A DNA stretch of 64,000 nt from assembly GCF_037975245.1 (NCBI RefSeq), contig NC_092583.1, positions 9,710,764-9,774,763 on the forward strand, in the 5' to 3' direction. A program made the position numbers and the translations under genes. Positions 1-10,769 of the stretch are shown one piece after another. Source of the DNA: Apostichopus japonicus. Taxonomy: Eukaryota > Echinodermata > Holothuroidea > Aspidochirotida > Stichopodidae. How positions within the stretch are numbered: position 1 is the first letter of the stretch; every line of letters starts with the position of its first letter. The notes under the pieces were generated by a model. That model searched no databases and was not told the origin of the DNA. It saw only the letters and a list, made by a program, of their open reading frames with translations.

Positions 1-690
1 TTGAAATGTGGTCTTCTTTCATAAGCCTACAATAATTTTCCCGGGACTATCCTTTCAAGGTGATTTTGCGCATTGCCTCCTCAAAACAAAGTCGCGTGTC
101 CCATTGGCCATCAAAGTTGGTGACCTCTCCTCTCCCCTCCCAATGTTGAATCCTCTCCGCTTTATTTGATAAAGGGTATTAAGTTTACACGTATTTGGAA
201 TTGATGTTGTAAGTGTACTCGTATATTTGGAAAGGATGAGGGAGGGATGGGGTGGAAGGTGGTGGGGGAGGGGGAGGGGAACAGTTAGCACTATGAATAT
301 GTCAGTTTACCCAGCGTGTGTAAAGCATAATCAAGGACGATTTCCTTAATGAGAGACATGAGAGAGAGATACACGGTCGGGTATAGGGCGCCGGGGAGGG
401 GTCGGGAAGGGTTGAGACTGGAGAGTCAGTCACCAGGAGTGGGAACACACTACCCAAGCCCCTCACTCCCTTACTGCCAAGATTAGGCATATGAACTGAC
501 CCCCCTCCCCTCCCATCTCCCCTTAAAACACAAAGCTAATCTACCGTGATCGACTTTTGATTTCATTCTCGTATACCTCTCCGAATAGAAAAATATCAGT
601 ACCTTAACAGTTACAATAAGTTACAATAATAATGATCAAAATAATATCAGTTTAACAATTGAAAAACACATTGCAAATTATTTTTCTTTC
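1..690. other. Spacer without a recognisable gene
   Basis: I see no exon or RNA gene here. The stretch has several G-rich or C-rich runs, for example 239-280 and 500-520. Short frames on the minus strand look like chance frames with proline- and leucine-rich translations of these runs. Confidence 0.6.
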
Positions 691-694
691 AGTA

Positions 695-795
695 GGTGCC
701 CGAAAAAAATGTCAGCATATTGCCCGAATTTTCTCAAAATGTTTTGGTTGGGGAGGGCTGCAGCCCCCTCCAAGCCCCCGCCTCCTACGCCAATG
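695..795 (-). mobile_element. hAT-like element terminus (fragment)
   Basis: Read on the minus strand, this stretch begins ATTGGCGTAGGAGGCGGGGG, continues with a GGGGGCTGCAGCCC palindrome, and then has TTCGGGCA and TTTCGGGCACC segments. A TGGCGTAGGAG-type start followed by a CTGCAGCCCC palindrome is a layout I associate with the ends of non-autonomous hAT elements in invertebrate genomes. Only one end is visible and no target duplication could be paired, so this is a fragment call from pattern recognition. Confidence 0.4.
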
Positions 796-1094
796 TCCAT
801 ACGTGTATATGATTGAATTAAAAGAGGACAAGACAACATCCAGACGCGAGTCTAGGGGCGTGGGATGTGCAACCCCTCCTCCGTCAGTCCCACAAAAACA
901 TTAAAGTAATTGTTAGCACAACACTGAATGTATAGAGTTAACTCAGTTATAGCATAAATATGACTCACTGGGCACCATTTCACATTTATTTCGGATAGGT
1001 TCCACAGACCCCTCCCCCCTCCCCCGCTGTCTCTACTCTCATCTACACGGGACACGGCATCAACGAAAGCATGGCCAGACCCCACCCCTATTTT

Positions 1095-1122
1095 TGAAAT
1101 CCTGGACGGCCACCCCCTGTAT
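1095..1122 (-). mobile_element. Possible hAT-like terminus (CAGGGGGTGGCCGTCC)
   Basis: The minus strand reads CAGGGGGTGGCCGTCCAGG, which has the CAGGGG-type start of many hAT inverted repeats. The GGCCGTCC portion resembles the ends at 37300-37350 and 52759-52817. No partner end or target duplication was found, so the limits are unknown. Confidence 0.25.
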
Positions 1123-1129
1123 ATCAAAA

Positions 1130-4100
1130 CAAGTGATAATGAAGTACCAGTAAACAGGATGCAGTATACAACAAAGCGAACATTCATGTGGTGGTTTCCA
1201 AGTAAAGACACAGCCAAGACCAATTTTTTTTTTGTAATCTAGATACGATAAAACGGTTTTTGTTGACTCGGAGTTTTCATGAAGATCAAGATGAGATATG
1301 ATCAAAATTAGGGCATATTTCTTTTCCAGTCAAAACTAACATAAAACACCCAGGAAATTAAGCCACTGGGTCCCACCAGGGGAGCCTCACTGGTCCCTTG
1401 ACCCCATAGGTGGCTTCATCTGTCACGCGGTTTATTTGTCACATGTAGTAGCCTTTTATAAACCGTTATGTGGTACTCCGCGGTGTTCTTGACACGGTAG
1501 CTGCTAATGTTGCCACGACTTGTTAGTTTATTCCAGGGAGTTTGTTAGGGCACCCCTGATTATATCGCACTTCACAATTTTTGTCCCCGTGGCATTAAAA
1601 TAATTACTCTTGACAAATCCTGTCTCTTATACAGTGTTCCTTTGACCTTTCCATCAGCCGTATTTTGAAGGAAAACGAGGACGGAGGGAAGGCTAAATCC
1701 TCGAGTCACAAAAGCCGAAATATTCCACCTTCCGTAGTATGACCTTGTCCTACTTTTGTTCACGCCATTGAATTGGGTCGCGGTAGTGTCCATATTTATA
1801 TCGAAGCCGCACGTTACATTGAGTATAGATATATACAAACGGGTGTTACGTAACCGTGTAATGTATATTTGTTTTGTTCTGTATACTGCAGGGGCTGTCG
1901 GTATCTTGGGCAAACCGGAATTTCCGGAATACTGACTTTATATATAGAGACACAAGCAAAGGGCTCGGATCGGTTGCTGCGTGGGATATAAATATCTTTT
2001 GTCAAAACTCACAGAAAACTATAGACACCAAGGTCATCCTTTGATCGTGATCCCCAGTGTATACACAGTCCGGGATGTAAAGAACTGGGGTACGTAACTG
2101 GGGTAACTGGGCCAACAGTTCAATGAAAATGGTTGGTTTCTTGTGACCAGGCCCTGTCTTGGGTGATTGTTCTCAACAGTATACTTACTTTGTCGCATGA
2201 TTCTATTGAAATGAAATGTTTGCAGTTTTTATTTCCATAATTGTGTTGGCAATATTTTTGTGTGCAAAGTATTCGAAGGCCCTCATATCGGTCTACATAG
2301 GTATCCAATAAATGCAGTTTTCACAAAGGTGGACTTAAGGGGAGTGAAGACTCGCGCACAAAGAAACGTCTGATGCTGGTAATCTGACCTAGTTTCGGAT
2401 GAGGTGTAACAGAAGTGTTAGACACCACCATCGATCCCAGAAAATACACACACAGCTTGCTACCGTCGGTAATTAGACACTAGTGTACAGTCAATACATG
2501 CAGCTACGGTCAAATTCGGGTCAATACCCACAACACAGCGTACATAGCAGCGATGGACATCTCATCAGGGAGTTGTTATGGAACTCCCTGACCTCAGGTC
2601 CAGATAAAAGATAACAAGGTTTGACGTTTCATTTCTGTCTGCATTTTGTAGCGACAAGATAAAAACTTCACTTGCAAGCAACGAAAAGTTAACTATTTGC
2701 AGAGGGCGGCACGCGGTTTGGCCGGGACGAGTCTTCAATGCCTTTAAATGTATATCGATGGTACATATTTTGTCATGCGAAATCCAGCAGTACAAGTTGA
2801 TTTATTTTAAGTTATTAATTTTTAATAGTCTCGTTGTGTATGAGATGCTAAGTCCCCTACCTCGCAAAGTACACAAAATACTGATTCATTCTGAGTTTCA
2901 ACATGAGAAGTTATTAATGAGAGTACAGACATTTATGGCACACTCTACCAAATGAGATATCCAGCTCTTTGTTGGTGGTGATCCCTATAAAGCCATTTCT
3001 TTGCTGGGGGCTGGGGCATAGGGGCTGGGGGCTGGGAATGGGGGATGGGAGCTGGGGCCTGGGGGCTGAGTTGAATGACTTGACATATCTTTTCTAGGTA
3101 GTTATAATTGGATGACAATGCAAGTTTGCACTGAACTTTCGTGACTATCAAATGATATTCTGTTGGTTTTACTGAACTTTACAGAACAGTCCAGACAATG
3201 AAATTTTCACTCAATGATAGTTCCATTCATGAAGTCGGAGCAAGCTTCCTTAAGCTAGCCGCCTAACATGTAGGTCTTTCTGTACCAACGTTGCCCTCCT
3301 GTAATTCAGTAACTTACTAACTTAAACATTTACAGAATACCCCATAACTCCTTATCTACACGGTAGCCTATCGATCATTATTCAAATCGTGGTCGGATCA
3401 GAGTTTCATAGTTACAAAAATATACACTTCGAACTTTGAATGATAAAACTTTAATGCATCGTGTACCCTATGCATCAATAATATTCCTTGACTCCGAAAT
3501 CAGCGAACCACTCCATGGTTAAGAATTTGAACTTAGAAGAAGAAGAAAAAGACCAAAAAACGTGCTATATCAAACAGTGGCTTGGATTCCGTATCCATAG
3601 TCACTGCAAAGTGAGAAATTTGCTTAAAATATTTTACACAGAAATTAACTGATTTTTCCGCGAAAACTCAGAACAATACACATCTTGTTATAGCAAAATG
3701 CACTTTGTAGGTAATGCTCGAGGTAGACAAGTTAGATTTTTTATTCAAATTGAACCCAATACATTCTCAATATGCTCACTGCGAAGGGAGGTATTTTTAA
3801 AACTCCAAGAGAAATAAGTACACCGCGAGGGCAAATATCATGCTACTTTCATATTTCACGTAGCATATATTCTTATTTTAATTTAAAGATCAATTACGGC
3901 CAAAAAGGCGTTCCTTAATATTCAACGGCAATATGCATAGCAACCGTGCATGTACATGTGCCTGTGTATCGCTGCTGCAATATCTGGTAGCAGAAGACAG
4001 TCAATGTGCCAGTTTCGTTTCTTTCTTTTTTGTGGTGTATCATTACTAAAGTTGCCTTTAAGCGGTTGTGTATGTGGTAGTCACTTTGTTGAGATAATCA

Positions 4101-4560
4101 AGAAATCTCTTATATTGACTGAAGTAAGTAACACATAGGCTGCTAGCACAGAAACGGAAATACCATTAGGGATAAGCCTTACGTTTCATACCAAAGAGGC
4201 CTACAATAGTAACGTGAATGCTCTGAAGCCTGTTCCGCGAAAGTCTCGTTTTACACTTTTCTTGTGTGTAACGTGTGATATATACCTACAGTCAGGTCTG
4301 CATGAATTATACGAATGTCACGAATCGAAAGTAATGCGAAGTAATTGCAAGAAGAAATTGAGGGTTACTGTTATTGTGTAACCTTAAGTTATTCTTACCA
4401 TTCTGTTACAATACTACCATTTAGTGATAATTAGTTGAAAATATCACATATTTAGATACCTGTCATTGTCAAGTCAGATTAGGCCTAGGCTAGGCCTAGG
4501 CCTATGTATATACCAAAATTCTAAAACTGGGAATGTGTTTAGCTTTATTTTACAGAAAAG
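1130..4560. other. Unannotated spacer with a G-rich block
   Basis: No coding exon, RNA gene or clear transposon boundary was recognised. The notable local feature is 3005-3069, a run of imperfect GGGGGCTGGGG-type repeats with many G triplets. A short AGGCCT-rich palindromic run lies at 4484-4503. Short frames such as the one at 3950-4138 lack family similarity that I recognise. Confidence 0.5.
3005..3069 (+). repeat. G-rich minisatellite (GGGGCTGG-type)
   Basis: Imperfect short repeats of GGGGCTGG/GGGGGATGG type run for about 65 bases. The G-run spacing fits the general pattern of G-quadruplex-forming DNA on the plus strand, which is inferred from sequence only. Confidence 0.7.
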
Positions 4561-4621
4561 AGACCATGAATGCACATGTAGTGTCCCTTCTTTCTAAAAA
4601 AAACCCTTAAAAATACAAAGT

Positions 4622-4861
4622 GTGGCTATTTTTACGACTAGTCGTAACAATAATTTCCGGTTACGCATGCGCAGTTGCTTTAACATGGCTATTTTTACGA
4701 CCAGGAGTACTATTTTTACGACCAGGAGTAACAATAATTTCCGGTTAGGGTTACCCCTACTACAGGCGCAGTTGCTTTATTTACTTTACTGCGCATGAAT
4801 TCGCTGATGTCGTAAGAATAGTTTATAAATAATTGTTCTGACTGGTCGTAAGAATAGCCAC
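4622..4861 (+). mobile_element. MITE family A, copy 1
   Basis: The 240-bp unit starts GTGGCTATTTTTACGAC and ends GTCGTAAGAATAGCCAC, giving imperfect terminal inverted repeats. Just inside the left end is the palindrome TTACGACTAGTCGTAA. The end sequence recurs internally near 4688 and 4720, so the unit looks partly duplicated. It contains TTCCGGTTAGGGTTACCCC and CGCATGCGCAGTTGC blocks shared with the copy at 10489-10766, which lies in the opposite orientation. The flanks CCTTAAAAATA (left) and CCTTTAAAATA (right) are similar but sit a few bases away from the repeat ends, so a target duplication is only suggested. No coding capacity is present, so this is a non-autonomous DNA element whose superfamily I cannot assign. 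Confidence 0.75.
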
Positions 4862-4869
4862 AGCCTTTA

Positions 4870-7800
4870 AAATATGCCTAGGCTACTGTATAATGATATG
4901 GTCCATCCTCTTCAGCTCATTACTAATAAAATATGCTTACGTTTGCATGGGCCTAGTACTAATAGTGACAGTATAGATATAGTTAGCTAAGAAGACATCT
5001 TCATGCCAAATTAATGTTGTTTTGCATATTTCATTTCTTGAGAAATTGGCCACTGATGGTCTTTGGTTTATACTTGTCATGAGATATAGGCCTTTAACCA
5101 CCAGTCTGCCCCTTTTGAAGTTTTTAACTCGAAAAATATACTTACATCTAGTTTTTTTTCCGCTTTCCTTTGTATAGGGTTTGGTCAAAATTTCAGGAAA
5201 TGTTATAGGTATCATTACTATATTTGTTGGTAATGATGTATATTTCTTCCTAATTCACTGAGATTTTGACCAAACAAAGAATTTGATATTTCATGTTATT
5301 GTGCTCTTGCAACACCTATCTTGCTACTGTAACCTAAATTAGGCCTAACAATAATATAGTTATAGCAACAGACTAAAACTTAGGCCTAGGTATTTTAATA
5401 ATATTATTATTAGGATGGTGAACACCCCCACTTACAAACTATAATTATGTAAATAATTTCTTTCTAACAATCAGCAAATAGTCATGTTTGAAAACACAAA
5501 CTTGATATTAGGCTCAAGCAGCGGAACATGAACGAATGTCACTTTGTTATAATAGCCTTGTGGAAACGACGCTACTTGTGGCTTGTCTCAAGCTATTGGT
5601 GTTTATTATATTGAACTGCAAATGTTAATTAAGCAAATATATCATATCTATGTTAATACTGAAAAACCTCTTTGCTTTCACAACTACAAGTTACGCCATA
5701 CCGGTACTTTTTCAAAACAGAGGAAACAGTGCTTACACTAGTTGTTTTGAAAGAGATTGTCTTAGTAGGCTCTGTTATGTAGAAAATCTTCCTACATATG
5801 TTTGTGAATATTCAGTCTAATAGAGATAATTTAAAAGTAATATGCTACAGTAAATAAGGTTTTAACTTTCGCCTGCTAAAATGGTAAGACATGTTTACAC
5901 AGTTTGAGAATGACCCTGGCTTTGAACCTTGTACTCCAGTTCGATTTGTAGTGTAACCGTATGTTTGGGTTCCTGCGATAAACTAGAACCAAGGGAGGAT
6001 CAGAGAGGGTTTATGGTTTTGTGGGTCTTCCTTAATAAATGAACTTCAACTTCCTGTTCAGTGATTACAAGCTCAGGGTTTGATACTGAGCACAGGGTCT
6101 AATGTAAATGCGGAGGGTGTAAGATCAATCGACCTTCGGTTAATGCTGAACAGACACCGCTATGGTACGCCCAAGGGTGAAAATAAGTTGGTGCCAAATG
6201 GTCCCTTTAACTTGCCAAACAACCCCCTTAGATCCCTGGAAAAAATGTACTCCAAGCCATTTCTCTTTGTAGTGCATAAGCCAGTCATGCATGCTCTTCC
6301 ATACCTTTATTTTTTCAGAGGAAAAATAATTAGCCAAACTTACTCTTATGTGCAAACTTCTTGTTAAATGATAGTCTTGTTATAAATGTTAAGGAGAAAT
6401 TATGGATTAGAGTATGCCATGTGGCCCCTGGTTACACTCAAATTCAAGGTTAATATATCCGGTATTGCATGGTACAATGCTGTGCAAATTGCTATTAGCA
6501 GGTGCAATGATGTGCAGCAGTTTTTGTACACTCGAACCACATACGGGTATGTTTAGTGCATACATAAGTGATCGGTTCAGCCTGTAACTGTCTGATTCAC
6601 TCTGGTAGATAGTATAATTTCTCAGAAACTGTGCCCTCGTGTCTAAGCATATAACTGAACCAACCCAATTCATTCACCATTGAACAATTTAAACCTTTCT
6701 CTTTCAATTGTAATGACGTCTCATTCCAATATCTTGAGAAAAGACCTCCACAATTTCCAGTTACAAGAAATGATTATATGATTATCCTATTGGAAACACA
6801 GATCTTACTGTTGATTTTGACCAATAGCAACCAAGAAAACCTGGTATAACTCTTGCCCCTTGTCATTGGTCAACTCATTCCAAGTGGTTTGATAATTCAC
6901 ATATCTCTCCCTAAAACATTTTTAAAGTTCATTTTGATTGGGCAGGAAAAAACATTTTAACATCGAATTGGGACAGGCTAAGAAATCTTTAAACCCTCTC
7001 TTTGTATTTCTTTTGTTTTGGGATTACGTAGTACCTCATCCGCGTGCCCTTAACGATGATGTTGTCATTTAAAAACGTAACCTGTACTTTTCCCATACTC
7101 TGCGCAGTTGTGTCAACCTATAATTTCATTTTCAATGCTGTTTTATTAAGAATATTACTTGTATTCAATTTAACTCGCTTTTATGAGAGGAAAAAGTTGA
7201 TTTTCAAACACCTGTTTTCATCGTCTTTTAAGTTAGTGAACGGTCAACACCACTTTTGTCCAGGGAACTAAAAATTGGAGACAGTGATTTCGTACACTTG
7301 TGAAAACATATCTCTTGGCATTCGCCAGAGAGAATTTAAAATTAACTTTTGTTTGTAACCTCAAAATTGTTCTGCAGTTCATGAATCGTTTCTAAAGGAC
7401 AAATTTGGCAAGGCTGTTAATATTTGAGAACAAATATTATGAACAAAAACTACCATAATTCTTCCCTGTATTATAATGGGATTGTCCAACATCTTTGTTA
7501 CGTGAGTTGCAATAAGAACTTGTTTGTTTACGCACGATTACCCCAACCACGCCAATTCACAGACTGATTCCATGAAAAAATGCTGCTATGCACAATTTAG
7601 AGGTAAACATTCCCATATGAAGTGTTTTGTAAGGGAATGTCCAGAGCCTTCAAAATCGCTATACAAAATTATTCCCTGAATCGGCCTCTGGTTACAACAA
7701 AAGTAGCCTGTGAACCAGTCTAGCAACCACTTTCAATAGCAGCCAAATCCATAGAAAGTTTCCCCTGGTCCTCTAAAACCTTAATTTTACCCTGAGTGTA

Positions 7801-7955
7801 CCGTAAATGGCAGGTGTATGTATACCACAAAGTAAATGCCATCGTTCACTCTCATTGGTGCCATTACAGTGCGAAGAAAAGAAAGCATATAATCATGAAA
7901 CAAGATTGAGACCCAAAACTTTTTCTATATGGGTGTAACTTTGCTTTCTACCACA
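4870..7955. other. Unannotated region upstream of the CCDC103 exon
   Basis: No exon of a known family was recognised. Four CCAAT/ATTGG boxes lie within 6787-6945, and one imperfect RFX-type X-box candidate lies at 6817-6831. These could mark a promoter or upstream exon of the downstream gene, but nothing in the sequence proves it. Frames at 6080-6367 and 7044-7271 look non-coding. Confidence 0.4.
6817..6831 (+). promoter_or_regulatory. Candidate RFX X-box (imperfect)
   Basis: TTGACC-AAT-AGCAAC matches the right half-site RGYAAC fully and five of six positions of the left half-site GTNRCC, with a 3-base spacer. RFX factors control many motile-cilia genes, and CCDC103 is one, which makes the position interesting. 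It lies about 1.2 kb upstream of the ATG, and the transcription start is unknown. Confidence 0.2.
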
Positions 7956-8046
7956 GCTCCGTGATCATTCAAGGAGAACTATTTCATATTTGAAATTTCA
8001 ACACCAGACAAGAGACAAGGAAAACTCAAGGACAAGGACACTCCGA

Positions 8047-8195
8047 ATGGCAGACTTGAAAGAAGACAAGATTGATTTTAGGAAGTTGGAGAAGGAATTG
8101 GAAAATGCCATGAAAGCCGATGCTAAGTATTGGCGAGAGAACGATGCGAAAATGAGGGCAGTAGAACAGCGAGTGGAATCCTACGAGCAGTTCAG
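8047..8195 (+). CDS. CCDC103: CCDC103 (DNAAF19) homologue, first coding exon
   Basis: The exon encodes 49 complete residues from the ATG at 8047 and ends in a split arginine codon (AG|G) at the donor GTAAGG, which starts at 8196. The protein begins [11 protein letters not shown] and continues with [29 protein letters not shown] and ESYEQF. This matches the N-terminal coiled-coil of vertebrate CCDC103, whose corresponding stretch has FKALEKEL, RENAAKLRAVEQRV and SYEEFR. The human protein is about 242 residues and needs a downstream RPAP3-C-type domain, so about four fifths of the protein is missing here. CCDC103 is an oligomeric microtubule-binding factor needed for assembly and attachment of ciliary dynein arms. 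The ATG at 7990 is in frame, but the residues it adds ([19 protein letters not shown]) do not match the family, so 8047 is preferred. A TTTCTACCACAG acceptor-like sequence ends at 7956, so the exon may begin at 7957. Later exons were not found in the window. Confidence 0.85.
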
Positions 8196-8201
8196 GTAAG
8201 G
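8196..8201 (+). other. Splice donor of the CCDC103 exon
   Basis: The TTCAG|GTAAGG junction falls exactly where family similarity stops, leaving a phase-2 intron. Its presence argues against a processed retrocopy. Confidence 0.8.
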
Positions 8202-10488
8202 GAAAAACTCACTCTTTTGTGCGATCACTTCAGTCCAACTCTTTTGCTTTCTTTTTTATTCTTTTGTGTTTTTTGGTCAATTATTCGTCCACCAAGCAAC
8301 AAGCTGACCCAGAAAAAACAAGACGATGATATATATGAATTAAAGGAGACCGGTGGTCGTTCGATGACGTTCAAAAGGAAGCTATATAGCTTGCTTCAGT
8401 GGTTAGCCTTTGTAATGAACCATGACTGGTTTTTAGCTCGCAGGTATTATACGCTGCATGAGGTATTAATGGAGTCACAGAAGTGAATCAGTCTTTTGAA
8501 ATATTTAGAAATAAGTTTCTTCATGATATAGAAGATAGTAATATCAAAATGAGAAATTGAGAGTGCTGTGATAGATCAGGTCCCTGAGGAGGAATGGAGT
8601 CGAGGACTGATGAATACACAGCCTGGTAAGAGTGGAACTTTGTAAGAAGAAAAGGAGAAATCGAATGCAAGAATTTTTTTTAAAAAGGAGGAAAAACGTA
8701 AAACGAGAACACTTGTCACTTATAAGATTTTAAGTGAAATGTGGAGATGGGCATTGAGCACTACGAGTGGAACAAATAAAAGTGTTCATTAAAATGTAAA
8801 AAGTGTAAATTATGAAAGGTTTCCATTTAATTTGTAGCAAGATCTACTTAGGCTGCAAAGAACAATTTTAGGTTTCAATTGGAATTTTTTATTTTTTTAT
8901 TTCTTTTTTCAAACTAGTTCTTTATCTCTAGTAGGGTTTGATGTTATGTTCCCTTTCATCAATAAAGGATGGAAAGTCAAATATATGCAGTATGTGTCAT
9001 CTCTATTATAATCCTTAGGATTAGACTCAAGTATAAGGAAATGTGAAATTGGAAGTGGGTAGCTCTAGGGCATTGTTGCAAGCCCCTTATAGTTCAACTT
9101 CCTGTAAGCAATATGTGTGCTGCCTGAAGTCCAACGAAAGATAACTGTTCAAGTTATTAGCTTTACATAAATAGCAATATTGGAACACTAAATGATACAC
9201 TGATTCATACATACTCATGCATGACTTTTAAATTCACAATGCAAGATTTTCAAAATAAAGACTGTTTTGAGAGGCTGAGCACATTTGAACTTCAAAGTTT
9301 GCTTCAAATGCATTGGCCTCATTTTCGGGCACGTCGTTTATCACTGAAGGTTACTAGGTGAGAGTAGGACTATAAAGTGTAGAGCCCTAGTTTTCAAAGA
9401 ATGGGTTGCCACCCTTGAAAGGGTTGCAAAAATTTTGTAGGGTCATCAAACCTTCGGAAAGAAAGGAAACTACTGATATTTTGTCGGAAAATTTAGTGGA
9501 AAGATCTGGAACATCAAATACTTCAAAAGTTGCAAAATCTAACGCCATTTTGCAAAATACGTACGTCTGTCACTGCATTTTCTGAAAAATAAAATCCAAG
9601 GGATTAAAGGCACATGTTGTAGTTATTGAGTGTCCAAAATGTGCATTGCATTGTATAGATGTCTTGAAGTCTGGGTACTTGCTTCTGTATCAAATTTAAA
9701 AAAAAATTGATTTTCTGTGACGGACGTACGCACGACAAGGGACCTTTGTAAAATTGTTTACCTCTGGAAAAATGAAAATCCCTTCTATTTTAATTGGTTG
9801 TAAATTGAATCAACATATAATATCACTTTAGTGTATATCAAGAATATTTATTCCTCTGAGGACCAAAAATAGGCATTGACTTAATACACACCTCAATCTG
9901 CCTAAATCCAATCGATGTTTTCTGTGAAAATTAGCTACATATTATGAAACTCAATAGGTTTAGCTTTTGTTTGATGCCATACACATACATGTAATGATGC
10001 AACGTTTTTAATTTTTGGCGAAAAGGTGTACTAGTTTACAGAACTGCCCACTGGTTGTTTTGATTTCTAAAAGAATTAGGCAAACAATATGACAATATTG
10101 GTTCCGTGTAAAAATAAACATTTAAGTTCAAACAGTTTGTGTTAATCATGCCATCACAGCATCATTTACTTTCACAGGCAAAGTCATTGAACTGGATGTG
10201 TAATATAGTATAAATACTTAAACTTGATACAATTGTTTCAATGTAATCATCTGCGTGGTTAGTTTAGCAGACTTTTCAGATCGTGGGGCAAATAAGGGAT
10301 CCCTCAATGGGTGAAATTTTTTAATCATAAAACATGTAAACACACACCCTTCATGTGGTGTCAAAATCCTCTTGTCTTTTTTAAATAGCTCAGGGTATTG
10401 AAAGCTTCTTTACTTTATAGCCCCAACATAGATTGAAAAGGGGTCCCTACTTACCTCGTCACAGTTAATGTAAGTTTTTAAGTTGGCC
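8202..10488. other. Probable CCDC103 intron, no exon recognised
   Basis: No continuation of CCDC103 was seen in any frame. A 118-residue frame at 8130-8486 overlaps the exon in another frame and is probably a shadow, although its 3' part (ELKETGGRSMTFKRKL) is charged and could be tested as an alternative exon. The rest is AT-rich with poly-T runs, for example near 8885-8910. Confidence 0.5.
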
Positions 10489-10766
10489 GTGGCTATTCTT
10501 ACGACGAGTCGTAACAATTATTTATAAACTATTCTTACGACAAAGGCAAATTCAAGCGCAGTAAAGTAAATAAAGCAACTGCGCATGTAGTAGGGGTAAC
10601 CCTAACCCTAAACATAACCCTAAACCTCAATCCTAACCCTTACCCTAACCCTAACCGGAAATTATTGTTTCTCCTCGTCGTAAAAATAGTACTCCTGGTA
10701 ATGAAAATAGCAACTGCGCATGCGTAGTCGGGAATTATTGTTACGACTAGTCGTAACAATAGCCAC
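10489..10766 (-). mobile_element. MITE family A, copy 2, with telomere-like tract
   Basis: The 278-bp unit starts GTGGCTATTCTTACGAC and ends GTCGTAACAATAGCCAC. In reverse complement it matches the copy at 4622-4861, sharing TTACGACTAGTCGTAACAAT, CGCATGCGCAGTTGC, CAGGAGTACTATTTTTACGA and AATAATTTCCGGTTAGGGTT. It differs by a tract of degenerate CCCTAA units at about 10598-10656, where copy 1 has only one TTAGGG. No clear target duplication is visible and there is no coding capacity. Confidence 0.75.
10598..10656 (+). repeat. Interstitial telomere-like repeat (CCCTAA)n inside MITE A2
   Basis: Roughly ten imperfect units of the type AACCCTAA, CATAACCCTAAACC and CCTTACCCTAACC follow each other. 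The canonical hexamer matches the TTAGGG telomere repeat of vertebrates and most invertebrate deuterostomes. The MITE boundaries on both sides make an expansion from the single internal TTAGGG more likely than a telomere fusion. Confidence 0.8.
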
Positions 10767-10769
10767 TTT

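Noticed and set aside
2556-2600. CTGATGAGATGTCCATC on the minus strand as a hammerhead
   Set aside because: The stem-loop is followed by GCTG in place of GAAA, so the core is not complete.
10598-10656. Chromosome-fusion or telomere relic
   Set aside because: The tract lies within MITE boundaries and a related copy has one telomeric hexamer at the same place, so expansion inside the MITE is simpler.
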